Below, piece by piece: positions 34,190 to 45,789 of a DNA stretch of 64,000 nt; position 1 is the stretch's first letter; every line of letters begins with the position of its first letter. The notes beneath the pieces were generated by a model. The model had not been told where the DNA came from, made no database searches, and worked only from the letters and a program-made list of their open reading frames with translations. Position numbers and translations under genes: made by a program. This stretch comes from Entoloma clypeatum (lineage: Eukaryota; Basidiomycota; Agaricomycetes; Agaricales; Entolomataceae), in the NCBI GenBank assembly GCA_963565915.1, contig OY751486.1, positions 4,588,001 through 4,652,000 of the forward strand, given 5' to 3'.

Positions 34190-36141
34190 TCAGCGTTCGG
34201 AACCCTGGTAAGCCGGGATCGAGTCGGACGTTTTTCCGCTATCTATGCTCTGGGATTTATCTTGCTGAGCTAGTGTCAACATCTCGATGTCCTGTTCGCC
34301 TTTCGAGGGCCTCGGAGAGCCTGGCGAAGTCATGGCATCAGCACTTTGGCCCCATATCTCAGGGCCAGTGCTTATCTGTAAGAGTAAAACAGTCGTAAAG
34401 ATGGCATGACTACTTCGGTAGCCTGAGAATTGAAATATTGACGTGCCGTCTCGAGACCCACGGGTTGCAGGAGAATGTTCCTGAGGGCAGGCCGCTCGTT
34501 AAGGGTATCCATTAATGTCTGAACGGAGACAACTTAACATGATGCGTTGACGGCCGGCGACTGGAAGGTGCACTCACATTGGTATATATCCTCCCGATTG
34601 GAATTGCAAACAGACCATATAATTTCGTCTGCTTCAGCACCACTGGTACTTGTACATGGCCGAAAGAAAAAATCAGTGTCCCTTCTACGGGAACGGGAGG
34701 GAGGTTCGCGCACACATAACGGTAAGGTCACCCAATGCAAACATAGACGCGAAAAATCCGGTCTGAATCGCCCCTCTTATGAGACGCTTCATGAGCGTGT
34801 CCATATTCCGGCCTCCGGTACGCGACCTGTAAAACAGCCACGATAGTGAACCTGAGTTTTTGAGAAAGAGTTGCTCCATGGCATATTCATGAATGATGTG
34901 TTACCTGATATTACAATATCGATGGTGCTCTGCAGTGCCAGCCAGATGTAGTACAAAGGCCATAGCTTGAGGGGCACAACCTTCCATCGGTGGCTGGAGA
35001 GCATTATCCAAGGCCTATGGGAGGGGGGTATCAGAGTTTATTGATGTACAATTCAGCCCGAAATGTACCCAAATCCTAGTCCGATTCCGAAGCCGAAGCA
35101 AAGGAACGCGAAAAAGAGGATGGCGTGGTAGAAAATTCTGGTATCTGTTAGCCTATATATTCTGCAAAGCAATTATTTCAGCCCACACGGATTAGAAGTC
35201 GGCCGGCTGCAAATCGTACCTGTATCCGAGCATGTTGTGCGTCAAAAGGGAGGCAATTACCGTCGCGGTCGGGGTGAACACAAGGGGCCATTGGAGCTCT
35301 GCATCGGGAGGTCAGCTCATGGGGAGCTGCGTGAAGGATGCTGCTGCCGTACTATCTAAGACTGTGCGATCTGTGAGAGCAGTGATGCTGCGAGAGAGAG
35401 AAATCGTCAGCTGATTCCGGACCTGCTGCCCTCTCTGCGTCCATACCTGTATACCCATGCCATGTATAAGACCCTGGGCAGTCGAATGTTAGCCGTTCAA
35501 ACGTCGAGGGAGTAACAGGGGAAAGAAAGTGAAATCACTCACGATATACTGTAGAAGATATCTGTCACACATAACACAACAACTGTAGCTCTGCACAGTA
35601 CATTAGCCCTAACTTTCAGAAGTGTTTCAGCATTACGACTCGCCTGATCCACAGAGGATCGTTAAACTCTACGCAAAGATCATCAAAATCCTGATACATA
35701 GATCTCCCGTAAATCACTGACTGGCATTGAAGTACACCCAAAACTGGTTGGAAACGAGACCGAAGAGGAATGTGTTTACTATGAGAAATGCCAATTATCG
35801 ATATGCGAATGATTCGGTTGGGTTAACGTTACTGACTGAATATGCCAATGAAAATAGGGCCTGGAAAAATGGTCAGGGTGTCCGAATTGACTGGGGGTCT
35901 CCAGGAATTAATATATCTGGCATCGATACTGACCTACTGACCAGTCAACCGAGGTATAGACGACTCCGATCATCACCCAACAGAAACGCCCCGCAGCTAC
36001 GAGGCCAGCTGTCTCCAAGTCGTCGATGGAGTTGAATGCAGTGGTACTTGATCCTCGCCACGTCGTCTTTACGTCGTTGACCACTGAGGCCTGAGGTGAA
36101 AGGCGAAATTTCAACGCCGCGCAGGTTTTTTGAGTTGGCAC
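34190..36141 (-). CDS. DUF6534-type multi-pass membrane protein
   Basis: Basidiomycete-expanded family of seven-helix membrane proteins of unknown function. The N-terminal exon includes DDLETAGLVAAGRFCWVMIG leading into the first helix. Middle exons are short and I could not join all of them; NTFLFGLVSNQFWVYFNA and ATVVVLCVTDIFYSIY are helices in successive frames. The conserved distal part is clear: LWPLYYIWLALQSTIDIVIS, then SRTGGRNMDTLMKRLIRGAI, TGFFASMFALGDLTV, GLFAIPIGRIYTNTLMDTLN and a polar cytosolic tail ending PAYQGSER with stop at 34190. Small in-frame problems between exons leave the possibility that the gene is partly degraded. It converges on the Crinkler-like relic, with about 80 bp between the ends. 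Confidence 0.65.
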
Positions 36142-36856
36142 TATTTAACGCAACAGTGAGTGTTTATGTAAAGTCCAACCTGACATTTTCAGGAACCATT
36201 TACGGTTCCGCTTGTTTGTGAGAACTAGGTTCCGCCACCATAGCGGCGGGCACTGAATAAGGTGGAGCAAGGGTCGATGGAGAATGTGTCTTGACGCCTG
36301 CCCGAGTCGACGCCTGAAGTCCGCAATCTCCATTCCCCAGTTGCCGTTCTGTATCCTCAGGGATCATGGAACGCGTTCCCGAGTCGGAGGGTCACCAAGC
36401 CTGCACCTCAAGACGTCCAAGCTGATTTTATGGTATGCAGTCCGTATGATATCACTGTCGCAGGAACCGAAGGCCCGACTTGTTGCCGAGCGGGGCAGCA
36501 GATATCGAGATCCGCCGAATGAATTATTCCCCGATGAGGTGCACCAATTTCCTGTGTTCTAGATTGTGTCATTGTGAAGGAGAGGGATTAGGAGGCACTT
36601 GCCTTAACTGGCTTAACCCCAGTATTTACAATTCAATCGACCCTGGGTCGTATTTTGTAAAAATTAGTTTGTTGCTTCCAATACTTACTCCTGAGAGAGC
36701 GCTCAAAGGCAACTTTTGCAATGCCGGGGTCTGGAGGCTTTCGGAAGCGTCATAGAAGCATGGGTGGGGAGATAAAGACGTCAACGATAGTAGTACATAC
36801 TCATATCGCGGTCGGACCAAGTGCCCCGATTTCCAACTTTAAAAAGACATGAGAAT
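36142..36856. other. Region without a supported gene
   Basis: 5' flank of the DUF6534 gene plus unmatched sequence. Small frames on both strands show no domain. Confidence 0.4.
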
Positions 36857-37527
36857 TCAAGGGGATTGCGTGAGATCTCTCCTTATCAGTGACCCTAGCG
36901 ATGCCATCTCGTTATCACAAGCCTGAGATTTCATGATAAAGTCAAGATAGAGTCGGCCTTCTAGGAATTCGACATAGGTGTCTTGATTCGCCAATCTCGC
37001 TATCTTCTCGGACTCCTGACGCTTTCAAAAAAAATGCAGACGGCTACTCGGACTATTGTCAAAGGTATTTTTTTGTCAGGAAGCCCTGACAGTATTGATG
37101 ACAGTCATTTGACAAATGAAAGTGATTGAATGGAGACTTGCCATAAATGAAATGAGGAACCATTGCACTACTGGGGCTCGGATGTCGTGGCAAAAATAGA
37201 TATATGAACTTGGTATGAAAAGCTTCCACGCAGTCCGATGATTACCAGAATCTGATGTAGATAGTGACAATTAGTACTCACGAAAACTCAGTTTGACGCC
37301 TTCTGACGCACGTTGTAATATTCAATCGTGGCTTCTGATTTCATTTTCAACTGACTGAAAGGTACAGGTCAATCGTGGAGACGGCAGCCTGTTCACCACA
37401 TTTGCAATGGAGGTACGTACCGCCGCTCATCGTCGCCGCATCGCAACCACGAGATCCCAAATCGGAGGGCTCCGTAAGTACCGGCGGCAACAACAATCGA
37501 GATTGCCTGGATGACACGTCGTGTCAT
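36857..37527 (-). CDS. Possible small three- or four-exon gene, unknown
   Basis: A candidate start at 37527 gives MTRRVIQAISIVVAAGTYGA with a hydrophobic stretch, followed by ISWLRCGDDERR and a GTACGT donor. A middle exon could read LKMKSEATIEYYNVRQ, and a last exon after CGTCAG reads ESEKIARLANQDTYVEF, LEGRLYLDFIM and ends SLIRRDLTQSP at 36857. These pieces have coding character and plausible splice sites, but I could not confirm every junction and know no matching family. The first piece might be a membrane anchor. Confidence 0.3.
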
Positions 37528-38538
37528 CGATAGGCCCTATGGTAGATAAACCAGGATAAGAGTGGGACAAGTCCCTTGCGCCGCCTGAGCATGAGGCGAC
37601 GACCAGGGTTATATCAGGACCTGAATGACTGTCTCAGACCTCTGTTCCAGAGACATGCGAATTATCCCCACGCCCCCTTTAATAGAATTTCACGCAACTG
37701 CCGTAAGTATCACAACGGTCATCGAGCGCTAGACACTTGACGTCTGAGCTGTGGTCTATAGGATGAGACTAAAAAGGGACCACGCAGTGGGGATGAATTT
37801 TGATCCTTCGTTGCTGCGAGATGAGAGGGCGGGATTTTAGGGCGGACCTGAAGGCACCTTGAGAGATGGAGATCTGAACAAACCTTGTACATGGTAGTTC
37901 GTGTCAGAAAGTCGGCGAAGCGTGAATCCACTGACCAATGGCCATAGCAAATCGGTAGAACATCAGCCGACACGGCTTACAGTATTAATGATTGGCCATA
38001 GATGGGTCGGGTGTTCGCCGTGCCCTGCGCGCGAACCGGGGGGAACCGAGAGAACGTGGTAAAATAAGAGGATCGATTGGAGGCTAGGCCCAGGGGTTGG
38101 AATCAATGGAGATGTGGCAAATTTGCCTACTTCCTAGGGACAGGTAGTATTCGTTGCGTACGAGGTGGAAATTGATGACTCCCGAGAAGTCATTAACAAA
38201 AAAGCGTAGAATTGCACTATGGTGAACCTGAGGACAGCCGGGTGAGCGTTGTGTTTGAATTTTTTGCGAGGGCAAAACGTCTTTCGCACCGTAGCATGTT
38301 CTCGAATTGAACCTGTGCAAGTCGTATGCTATAGGGTATGGACCGTGCGATGTGTTCTGGAGGGACCCCAGTGAAGCCGGTTGGGTAATGCGGGACAGAC
38401 CGGGGGGAAACCTGGGTTTGGCATAGGAGATATACCTGAGAAGGAAGAAGACGAGGATCGATGAGATATCGCACAGGTGGAACAGAAATTTCCTAAAGCG
38501 GGAGAGATGACGAAAAAATGACCAGCCATCGATCAGCT
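37528..38538. other. 1-kb promoter-side region upstream of the trehalose gene
   Basis: No gene recognised; a minus-strand frame at 38084-38686 overlaps the next gene's start and lacks a domain. Confidence 0.45.
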
Positions 38539-38544
38539 TATAAT
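38539..38544 (+). promoter_or_regulatory. TATA element upstream of the trehalose-phosphatase gene
   Basis: tataat about 41 bp upstream of the ATG at 38580 and only 17 bp upstream of the in-frame ATG at 38556. That spacing favours the second ATG as the start. Confidence 0.4.
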
Positions 38545-38579
38545 ATGGAGCCCTCATGTTTTCAGACTCGCCACTCACG

Positions 38580-41500
38580 ATGGACTCTTTCTCTGAGCCA
38601 TACACCCGCCAGGGCGACGACGTCTCTCTCGACCAGGTCCGTGTCGGCATCCGCGACCTCGAGAGCAAACATCGCGACCTCGGCATTCCCCTCTCCGGCC
38701 GCGTCCTCCACGTCTGCCACTACCTCCCCGTCCTCCCCACCCTCAACTGCCGCCCCGCCGTCCCCAGTCCCCCCCTTACTCCCCCCTTGAAGCCCGCCGA
38801 TGCCGACGTCCTCCCCAGAGAGCCCTCGCCGACATGGACGCTGGCCCCCCGCTACGGCCATGCCGCCATGATCTCCGGCATACAGTCCCTCTCCGCCACC
38901 CACGAACAGCTCATTATTGGCTGGACAGGCGACATCCTCTCCCCCACCCCCAACGAGCACATCCCTTCCGACACAGTCTCCCCCAACGACCGTGATGCTC
39001 TCAGCGATGCCCTTCGGACCTACCAGCCGAAGGAGAGCGATCCTGACGACGAGAAAAAGCTGACATATGTCCCCGTCTGGCTCGACGACACGGTCGGACA
39101 CGGCCACTATGACGGTTACTGCAAGCAGAGTGTGTCCAATCCATGTACTTATCTACATTGCATGCTGACGGCTACTTATTAGCCTTGTGGCCACTATTCC
39201 ACTATCTGCTCTGGCAGGACGTCGCAACAGAATATGCCTCCGCAGACACACACTACCCGCACTACGAGTCCGCCAACGCCGCCTTTGCGCGCAAGATCGC
39301 AGAGGTCTACCAGCCCGGAGACCTAATTTGGGTCCATGACTACCATCTCCTTCTCGTTCCCAGGTCCGTCCTCTCCGCTCCTCCGGTTCTCGTTGCTCAA
39401 CCTATACAGGCTCGTGCGCGAACTCATTCCCGATGTCGTAGTCGGCCTCTTTGTCCACACCCCCTTCCCCAGCAGCGAGGTGTTCCGCTGCCTCCCCCGC
39501 CGCAAAGAGATCCTCGATGGCATGCTCGGTGCCAACCTCATCTGCTTCCAGACCTACTCCTACTCCCGCCACTTTACCTCCACCTGTGTCCGTGTGTGCG
39601 GGTACGAGACGACCTCGCGAGGGATCGATGTCGAGGGCCATGTGACGAGCGTCATGCATTGTCCCGTCGGCGTGGATGCGGAGCGTGTTGGAAGGGACAT
39701 GTACGTGCTTCTGGTGCTAATCCACTACGTATATGCGCGCTGACGTGAATCCCCAGCACACGTCCTGGGATCCAGCCGAAGCTTGAGGCTTTGCGCACGC
39801 TCTATGAGGGTAAAAAGATCATCGTCGGCCGGGACAAGCTTGACGTCGTCAAGGGTGTCTTGCAAAAGGTGCCTTCATTTATCCCTGAATTCATAAAGAG
39901 TAATTGATTTCGCTAGCTCCGCGCATTCGAGAAACTTCTACAAGACTACCCTGAATGGATCGGAAATGTCGTCATGATCCAAGTCACCTCTCCGGCCCTC
40001 ACGGACTCTCCTAAACTGGAGCGTATCGTGTCCGAGCTCGTCGCACACATAAACGGCGAGTATGGGAGTTTGGACTTTATTCCTGTCCATCACTAGTAAG
40101 TCCCACATACCCATGGTCCTCTTCCTGGATTCTCATAATGACCTGGTGACACTTTGCCTAGCCATCAAACCCTCAAGAAGGACGAATTCTATGCGCTCCT
40201 GTCTGTTGCAGACCTCGCGGTGATTACACCCCTCCGCGATGGCATGAACACCACATCCATGGAGTTCGTCATCGCCCAAGGGAAGACGAACAATTCTCCG
40301 CTGGTGTTAAGCGAGTTCATGGGTATCAGCAAACACATGGAGGACGCGCTGTTGGTCAACCCGTGGAACCTCGTGGTGCGGCTTATTTCTCTCTCTTTCT
40401 TTGTGACTCCCTTGCTAATATGGAAATTATAGGATGTGGCAGCAGCGATCAACAAGGGTCTCCTGATGTCTCCCGCCGACAAAACGGCCCGCCAGGCGAA
40501 GCTGTACAAGGTCGTGACGACCCACACGTCTCATACGTGGGCTGCGGTGCTCGTGAAGATGCTTTTGGGTTTGATGGATGGCCAGGGCCAGGCGCGGATG
40601 ACGCCGTACTTGCTGAGAGAGGACTTGAAGGCGCGGTATGTTAAGGCTGGGGAAGGACAGGGGAAGAGACTATTCCTGTTTGATTATGATGTGGGTCCTC
40701 GCTATAATATTCTCAACTGGATGGTGCTGACGATGGTGGGTGTGGGTTATAGGGCACCCTCACGCCGATCGTCAAGACGCCTTCGATGGCGCTTCCGTCG
40801 GCGGATACGCTGCTTGCATTAGCGAAGCTTTCTGCGGATCCAAAGAACCTGGTGTATATCATCTCTGGACGGGACCAGGTGTTCCTCGAACAGCATTTGG
40901 GGCATTTTACGCAGGTTTGTCTGCGCCCTAATTGATTATGCTTCATTTGGGTGAACCTCTCTTGCAGATCGGCTTCAGTGCTGAGCACGGCGGGTTCATC
41001 CGTGAGCGGGGAAGCAAAGAGTGGGTGAACTTTACGGAGAACCTGGACATGGAGTGGATGGGGGAGGTTGTGGAAATCTTCAAATATTACACGGAGAGGA
41101 CGACCGGGAGCCATATTGAGACGAAGAAGAGCTCCGTTACGTGGCATTATCGGTCGAGCGATCCTGAGTGGGGGTGGGTCACCTTTGTTTCTTCCCATCA
41201 ACGTATTGACGTCTCGGTGTGTATAGACTATTCCAGTGCAGACAATGTCAGGACCTTTTGGAGAACAATTTGGCTCATAAAAGGCCAATTGAGGGTGTGT
41301 TTGCGCGTTGTTCCTTCATGTGTCTATGATGTTGAGTTTTGCGGTTGTGTAAAGTCCTTGTCGGGAAGAAGAATTTGGAAGTCAGACCCATCGCCGTGAA
41401 CAAGGTAAAATATCTTCAGCCTACACTCTTTAATTCTATAATCCGAACTGACGTCGAACCAGGGCGAAATCGTCAAACGGATATTATACCAAAATCCTGA

Positions 41501-41926
41501 TGCCGAGTTCATATTTTGTGCGGGTGACGACAAGGTTCGCTTTCCCTTCCCGTTTGCTTTTCTCATCTGCATACCGATCCTCTTAAATGTTCGTACTCCA
41601 AACAGACAGACGAAGACATGTTCCGCGCGCTCCAGCTTTTCCCCTTCGGCACGACGGACGCCGTGCTGGAAGCCCCACTCTCCATAAGCCTCCTCAACGG
41701 CAACGGCAACGGCAGCCGCAGCGGGAAGAACAGCCCGTCCGCGTCCGCTGCCTACCCGGCCCTCAAGCTCGCTATCCGCCCCGAGGCGGTGTTCACGACT
41801 GCGGTGGGTCACAGCAGCAAACGGACGCTTGCGAGCTGGCATGTGACGACGCCGCATGAGGTTGTTGAGCATATGCTGGAGTTGGTGGGAGAGAGAGAGA
41901 ATGCGGCGTCCGTTTCTCATCTCTAA
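38580..41926 (+). CDS. TPS2: Trehalose-6-phosphate phosphatase with N-terminal synthase-like domain (Tps2 type)
   Basis: Removes phosphate from trehalose-6-phosphate, the last step of trehalose synthesis, in the cytosolic synthase complex. The N-terminal glycosyltransferase-20 domain includes LWPLFHYLLW, WVHDYHLLLVP, GLFVHTPFPSSEVFRCLPRR, SRGIDVEGHV and TPLRDGMNTTSMEFV. The C-terminal HAD phosphatase has the nucleophile motif LFDYDGTLTPI, IISGRD, FSAEHGGFIRE and AGDDKTDEDMF, all intact. About twelve exons; the first ends at 39129 and joins the next at 39183 in phase. In the family the synthase-like half is usually catalytically weak and structural. The MDSFSEPYTRQ start is chosen over the upstream MFSDSPLTM because of the TATA position. 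A Gly/Asn/Ser insert (NGNGNGSRSGKN) sits late in the phosphatase domain. Confidence 0.92.
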
Positions 41927-42347
41927 GTTCGGCTGGCGAGGAAGGAAGACGCCATTGCACTCCCCACCACTCGGGGCGCTGCTGATTATGTTTAGAGGGT
42001 TTTTGTAATCTCTTTGGGTGTACATTTGTTTTTTAGACGTCCTGTCCATCGGTTTCGTTTTTTCTCTCGTCGTGCATGTTACATACCTTTCCAGTTTTCT
42101 TGATGTACCATTAGATTTTCGTCTGGAAGCATGATATGAATCCAGCTTTGTTTTTCGGTCATGGTCCAAATACAGTCCTTGTCAAACCCTTGATCAACCA
42201 TAATTGAAGTCGTAACAACAATCGTACATAATACAGAATACATACACCACTCGGTGAAAGATATATACATAAGGATATTGAGATCCAACAGAATGACATT
42301 CAAAATACATGAGTCGGGTACCGAGAGAAAGAAAGGTCCAGTTCCCG
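41927..42347. other. Convergent 3' spacer between TPS2-type and PAL genes
   Basis: 421 bp of AT-rich 3' flank shared by convergent genes. No gene. Confidence 0.6.
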
Positions 42348-45190
42348 TTATGCGAAGAGCGACACCACGACGGGTTGAAGGTGGCCATCTCGAATAGCCT
42401 AGTCATATATAGCATTGTCAGTGTGCAAAAAGAAAGAACCACGACAGAATAAGAAAAACAGACCTCATAGATGCGTGACACGTTCTGACCAATCGAGACG
42501 TCATCGACTCCAAGTCCATTGACAAACCGAGCATAGTTCTCGGATCCATGCATGCGAACTCCCAAAGTCAAACGCACGAACTCATAAACCGGCCTCGTCT
42601 TGTTCAGAAAGGGACTCGCAGGGGAATGACCGCGTTCGCCAGAGAGGAAACTCTTCCTCAGTTGGTCGAGGAGGTCCACAGCTCGAGAAGCAACTTTTGA
42701 ACGGAACTGGCAAATCGAGGCTATGGCAGGGGTAGCCGATGCGTTGTCGGCGAATTCAGGGCTTGCAAAGAAGTCGATGAACACCGTGGTTGTCGAAGAG
42801 GTAACGGCGTCCATTCTATCAATGCTGTCCATGGTGCTGGTTTTATCCAGAGTAGCGGCCATCACCTGATGTAGAGTTCTTGCCAAAGGGGTTTGTTGGC
42901 TTGTCGATAGAGAAGTCCCAAAGGCGGCCGCGAGCTCGTCCTCGACGATGACGTGAAGCCCAGTAGCGAACTCGGATTGAAGCGCGCGAATGTCGAGGGC
43001 TGAGAGATGACATGAATGGAAGTTCTGAAAGAGATATTGGCGGTTCGTACCTTGGCAAAGAAGATAGAGATAAGAAGCCGCCAAGCTTGACAGAACTTCC
43101 AAAGCATTGATAGTAGCTCGAGCAGATATGAGGGCCAGAGAACTGAAATTAAAGGACCACAGATCAGCAGATGCCAAAGATCCCTAATGGAACCACCTTA
43201 CTTGACGGCTTGGTTGTGCATCTCGGCAGACTGGATATGTGTCGTAACAGGGTTTGCAAGGAAACCGAGTTCCGCTACGTAAGCAGCGGTCGCGATATCA
43301 ATGCCTTTGCCATGGTAGTTCAAGGATGGATCTGTGGCAGACAGTGAGGGCGGAAGACCGTTGTTCATCGCCGGGTTCACAAGTTCAGTGCTCTGAGCAA
43401 ACAGGAGCTTCCCAACATGATGCAAGGCGAGTCGAGTCTTTTCCATGGCGTTGGAGACTGCCATAGCTTGGAAATTTCCTCCATGGTGCACCTTCCCGGT
43501 TTCTCCGTCGACCAGGGGGTTATCGGTAGCTCGGAGAATATCAGCATCGAAATGATAGCATTGAAAAGGAACACCTACTGGAGTTGCATTCCTGTGTCAC
43601 GGCATGGTATGCGGAGAGGATGTCTTCTATTTGGGGACCAAGGAATTGAGGCGAAGTTCGGAGGGGGTACCTATCTTGCCTCAATGAGTACCGGTCGTTT
43701 TCAATGCTGGTCTCCTCTTCGTGCATTTGGGCGAACTTGCTACCTTCCAAAAGGCCGAAGATATTATGGGCGGATTCAACCTTTATAAACCTCAGCGAGG
43801 ATGAGAAGATAAAAAATTAGAGGATTACCTGGCCAGGGTGGGGCCGGGCAACTTTATGAATAAAGGGATCATAGGATCCGCGCGTGCCGAGAAGTGCCTC
43901 AGTACCCATAGCTGTACATACTTGCGACAATAGAGCAAGGTGAACAGCATCGTGTAGCGCCAGGGATGCTGCTGAGGCGGAAAATGCAGTGCCATTGAGT
44001 ATACCAAGATGCTCCTTTGATGCAAGTGGAAGTGGGTCAATTCCGTGTTGCTTGAGGGCATCAGTTGAGGAAGATATCTGACGGGCGCCGAATCGGGCAG
44101 GTCCATGGAATACGCGGATGGCTGGGTTGGCAACTGTCCTTTGTCAATCAGCGGAGGGAATCGACATCTTTGGAATACTGCGTACCGAGTGTGCCCGCGA
44201 TATAAGACAATGGGGAGAGGTCTGAAAAACAAAACTGTTACGCTAATCGCGGCACGTCTGCTGAGGATGACTTACCTCCAGAAGCAGAAATGCTTCCTCG
44301 AAGGGGGACAAGAGGGGTAACATTGGCACTGAGTAGCTCGTTTATTTTTGCAATGAGTTCCCATCTAAAAAGAAAGTGCTATGAGATTCGAAGAACATGC
44401 CAAAAGGGCTTAGAATGGGTCAAACCTGACACCAGAATGGCCACGAATGAGGGAGTTCATACGAATCAGCATTGCACCGCTACAGGGTTGGGTAAGCATG
44501 TGTAACGATGGTCATGATAGTCAGTCAAACTTGCCGAACCCAAGCCTCTGGCATAGTCGTGCTCATGGGATCCTGCAGGGGGAGAACTTCAAGAGGCTCT
44601 GTGTCCGAAGGGAGAACGCCAGTATGTTGATGTTGAAGTAGCGCATGTCCGAGAAGCAGTGGTTGGTCAGTTCGAGTGTCAGCTAGGCAACATAGCAGTG
44701 GATGTGAGGAAGGCGTAAACCAGCAAGGCCATGAGACGCACCGCTGCCACCGAACCCAGTCGAGATACCGTAGACACTGGTCCCGCTTTGAACCTTGTCC
44801 GTGATGACAGAGCGAGACTTGACAAGGCGTTCTTTGACGGAGGGGGAACCGTCGAGCTCCACACAGGCTTGGTAACGAGCAGCCGCAGTGACGGCGGCGA
44901 TAGATAGAGTCTGACCATCGACTTTGACTGCCTTTCCACTCCTATAAAATGGGAGGTATGGGACGCGTACGGCTGACAAAAGGTTCAGAGCCTTACTTGT
45001 AAGCCTCGAGCTCGCAATGCATCGCAATGAACTCGGCAAGGAGAGTAGAAGAAATAGTGTTGGGTTCCGATGGCCGCGACAGACGGCTGGAAGTGGTGGG
45101 ATGACCCTTGGTGTGTTTCAGGGCGCCATTGCTACCGTTGGCGGGTGCCGGTGAGGTGTTGGAGAGAACTCGCATCTTGTAAGAGGACAA
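42348..45190 (-). CDS. PAL: Phenylalanine ammonia-lyase
   Basis: Deaminates L-phenylalanine to trans-cinnamate and ammonia; in basidiomycetes it feeds phenylpropanoid metabolism and aromatic catabolism. Motifs in order: the Tyr loop [36 protein letters not shown] followed after an intron by [12 protein letters not shown] (the Ala-Ser-Gly forming the MIO cofactor), [36 protein letters not shown] and [15 protein letters not shown] downstream helices. The C-terminal half carries the fungal insert with [20 protein letters not shown] and [16 protein letters not shown]. Stop at 42348, protein ending VVVSLFA. About ten exons. Met at 45190 is the first in frame ([11 protein letters not shown]); the second Met five residues on is equally possible. 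The N-terminus is Ser/Thr-rich as in other basidiomycete enzymes. All catalytic elements appear present. Confidence 0.93.
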
Positions 45191-45789
45191 GGGGTTTGTC
45201 TAAAACCCAACTCCAATTTAAAGGGCGTTCGGATGAGATCCGTATTCCAGGGTGTGGTGGACAATCAAGGCCAATGTTTCCAGTAAGGTTCGCTATCGCC
45301 CTTACGTCCCATATCAACCTTATGAATATCTGACGACGCGATGATCTTACAGATACCCGACACAGTGCAGCTAGTCTCGTTACCGACGCGAGATGCATGT
45401 TTGGTCGAACTCGGGTTCGACGCGAAGCACGCCAGCCGTGGATCGTGGTCGAGGAACTGTCGAGGGTCGGATATAAGGTAAAGATTTTATTAATCCACCC
45501 ATTCTTCCCGCCTGCAGCCAAACAGGATATTATCTTATCTCCGCTATCGGCACCGTCGCCACAGTCAGTCCTGATATCCGTCGCGCTGTCCAGCATTCAA
45601 ACCAGCTAACGATCTGTATAACTGTTGCGGCACATACAGACGTAATTTCCTCCCAACAAATTTACAACGAAAAACTTGAAACTCGTAACGACACTACCAA
45701 TTAGCTCAATGGACTTGTCGTATCCTTGGTTGGAATGAGCTGGAGAGGAATGAGGGCTAGCATAGACATAGCCACAATAAATATTAGCC
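45191..45789. other. Spacer upstream of the PAL gene
   Basis: PAL promoter and the 3' end of the E2 relic. A plus-strand frame at 45397-45609 has no recognisable domain. Confidence 0.4.

Noticed and set aside
38562..39107. A 181-codon minus-strand open frame
   Set aside because: Antisense shadow of the first exon of the trehalose-phosphatase gene, with Gly/Val/Asp-biased composition.
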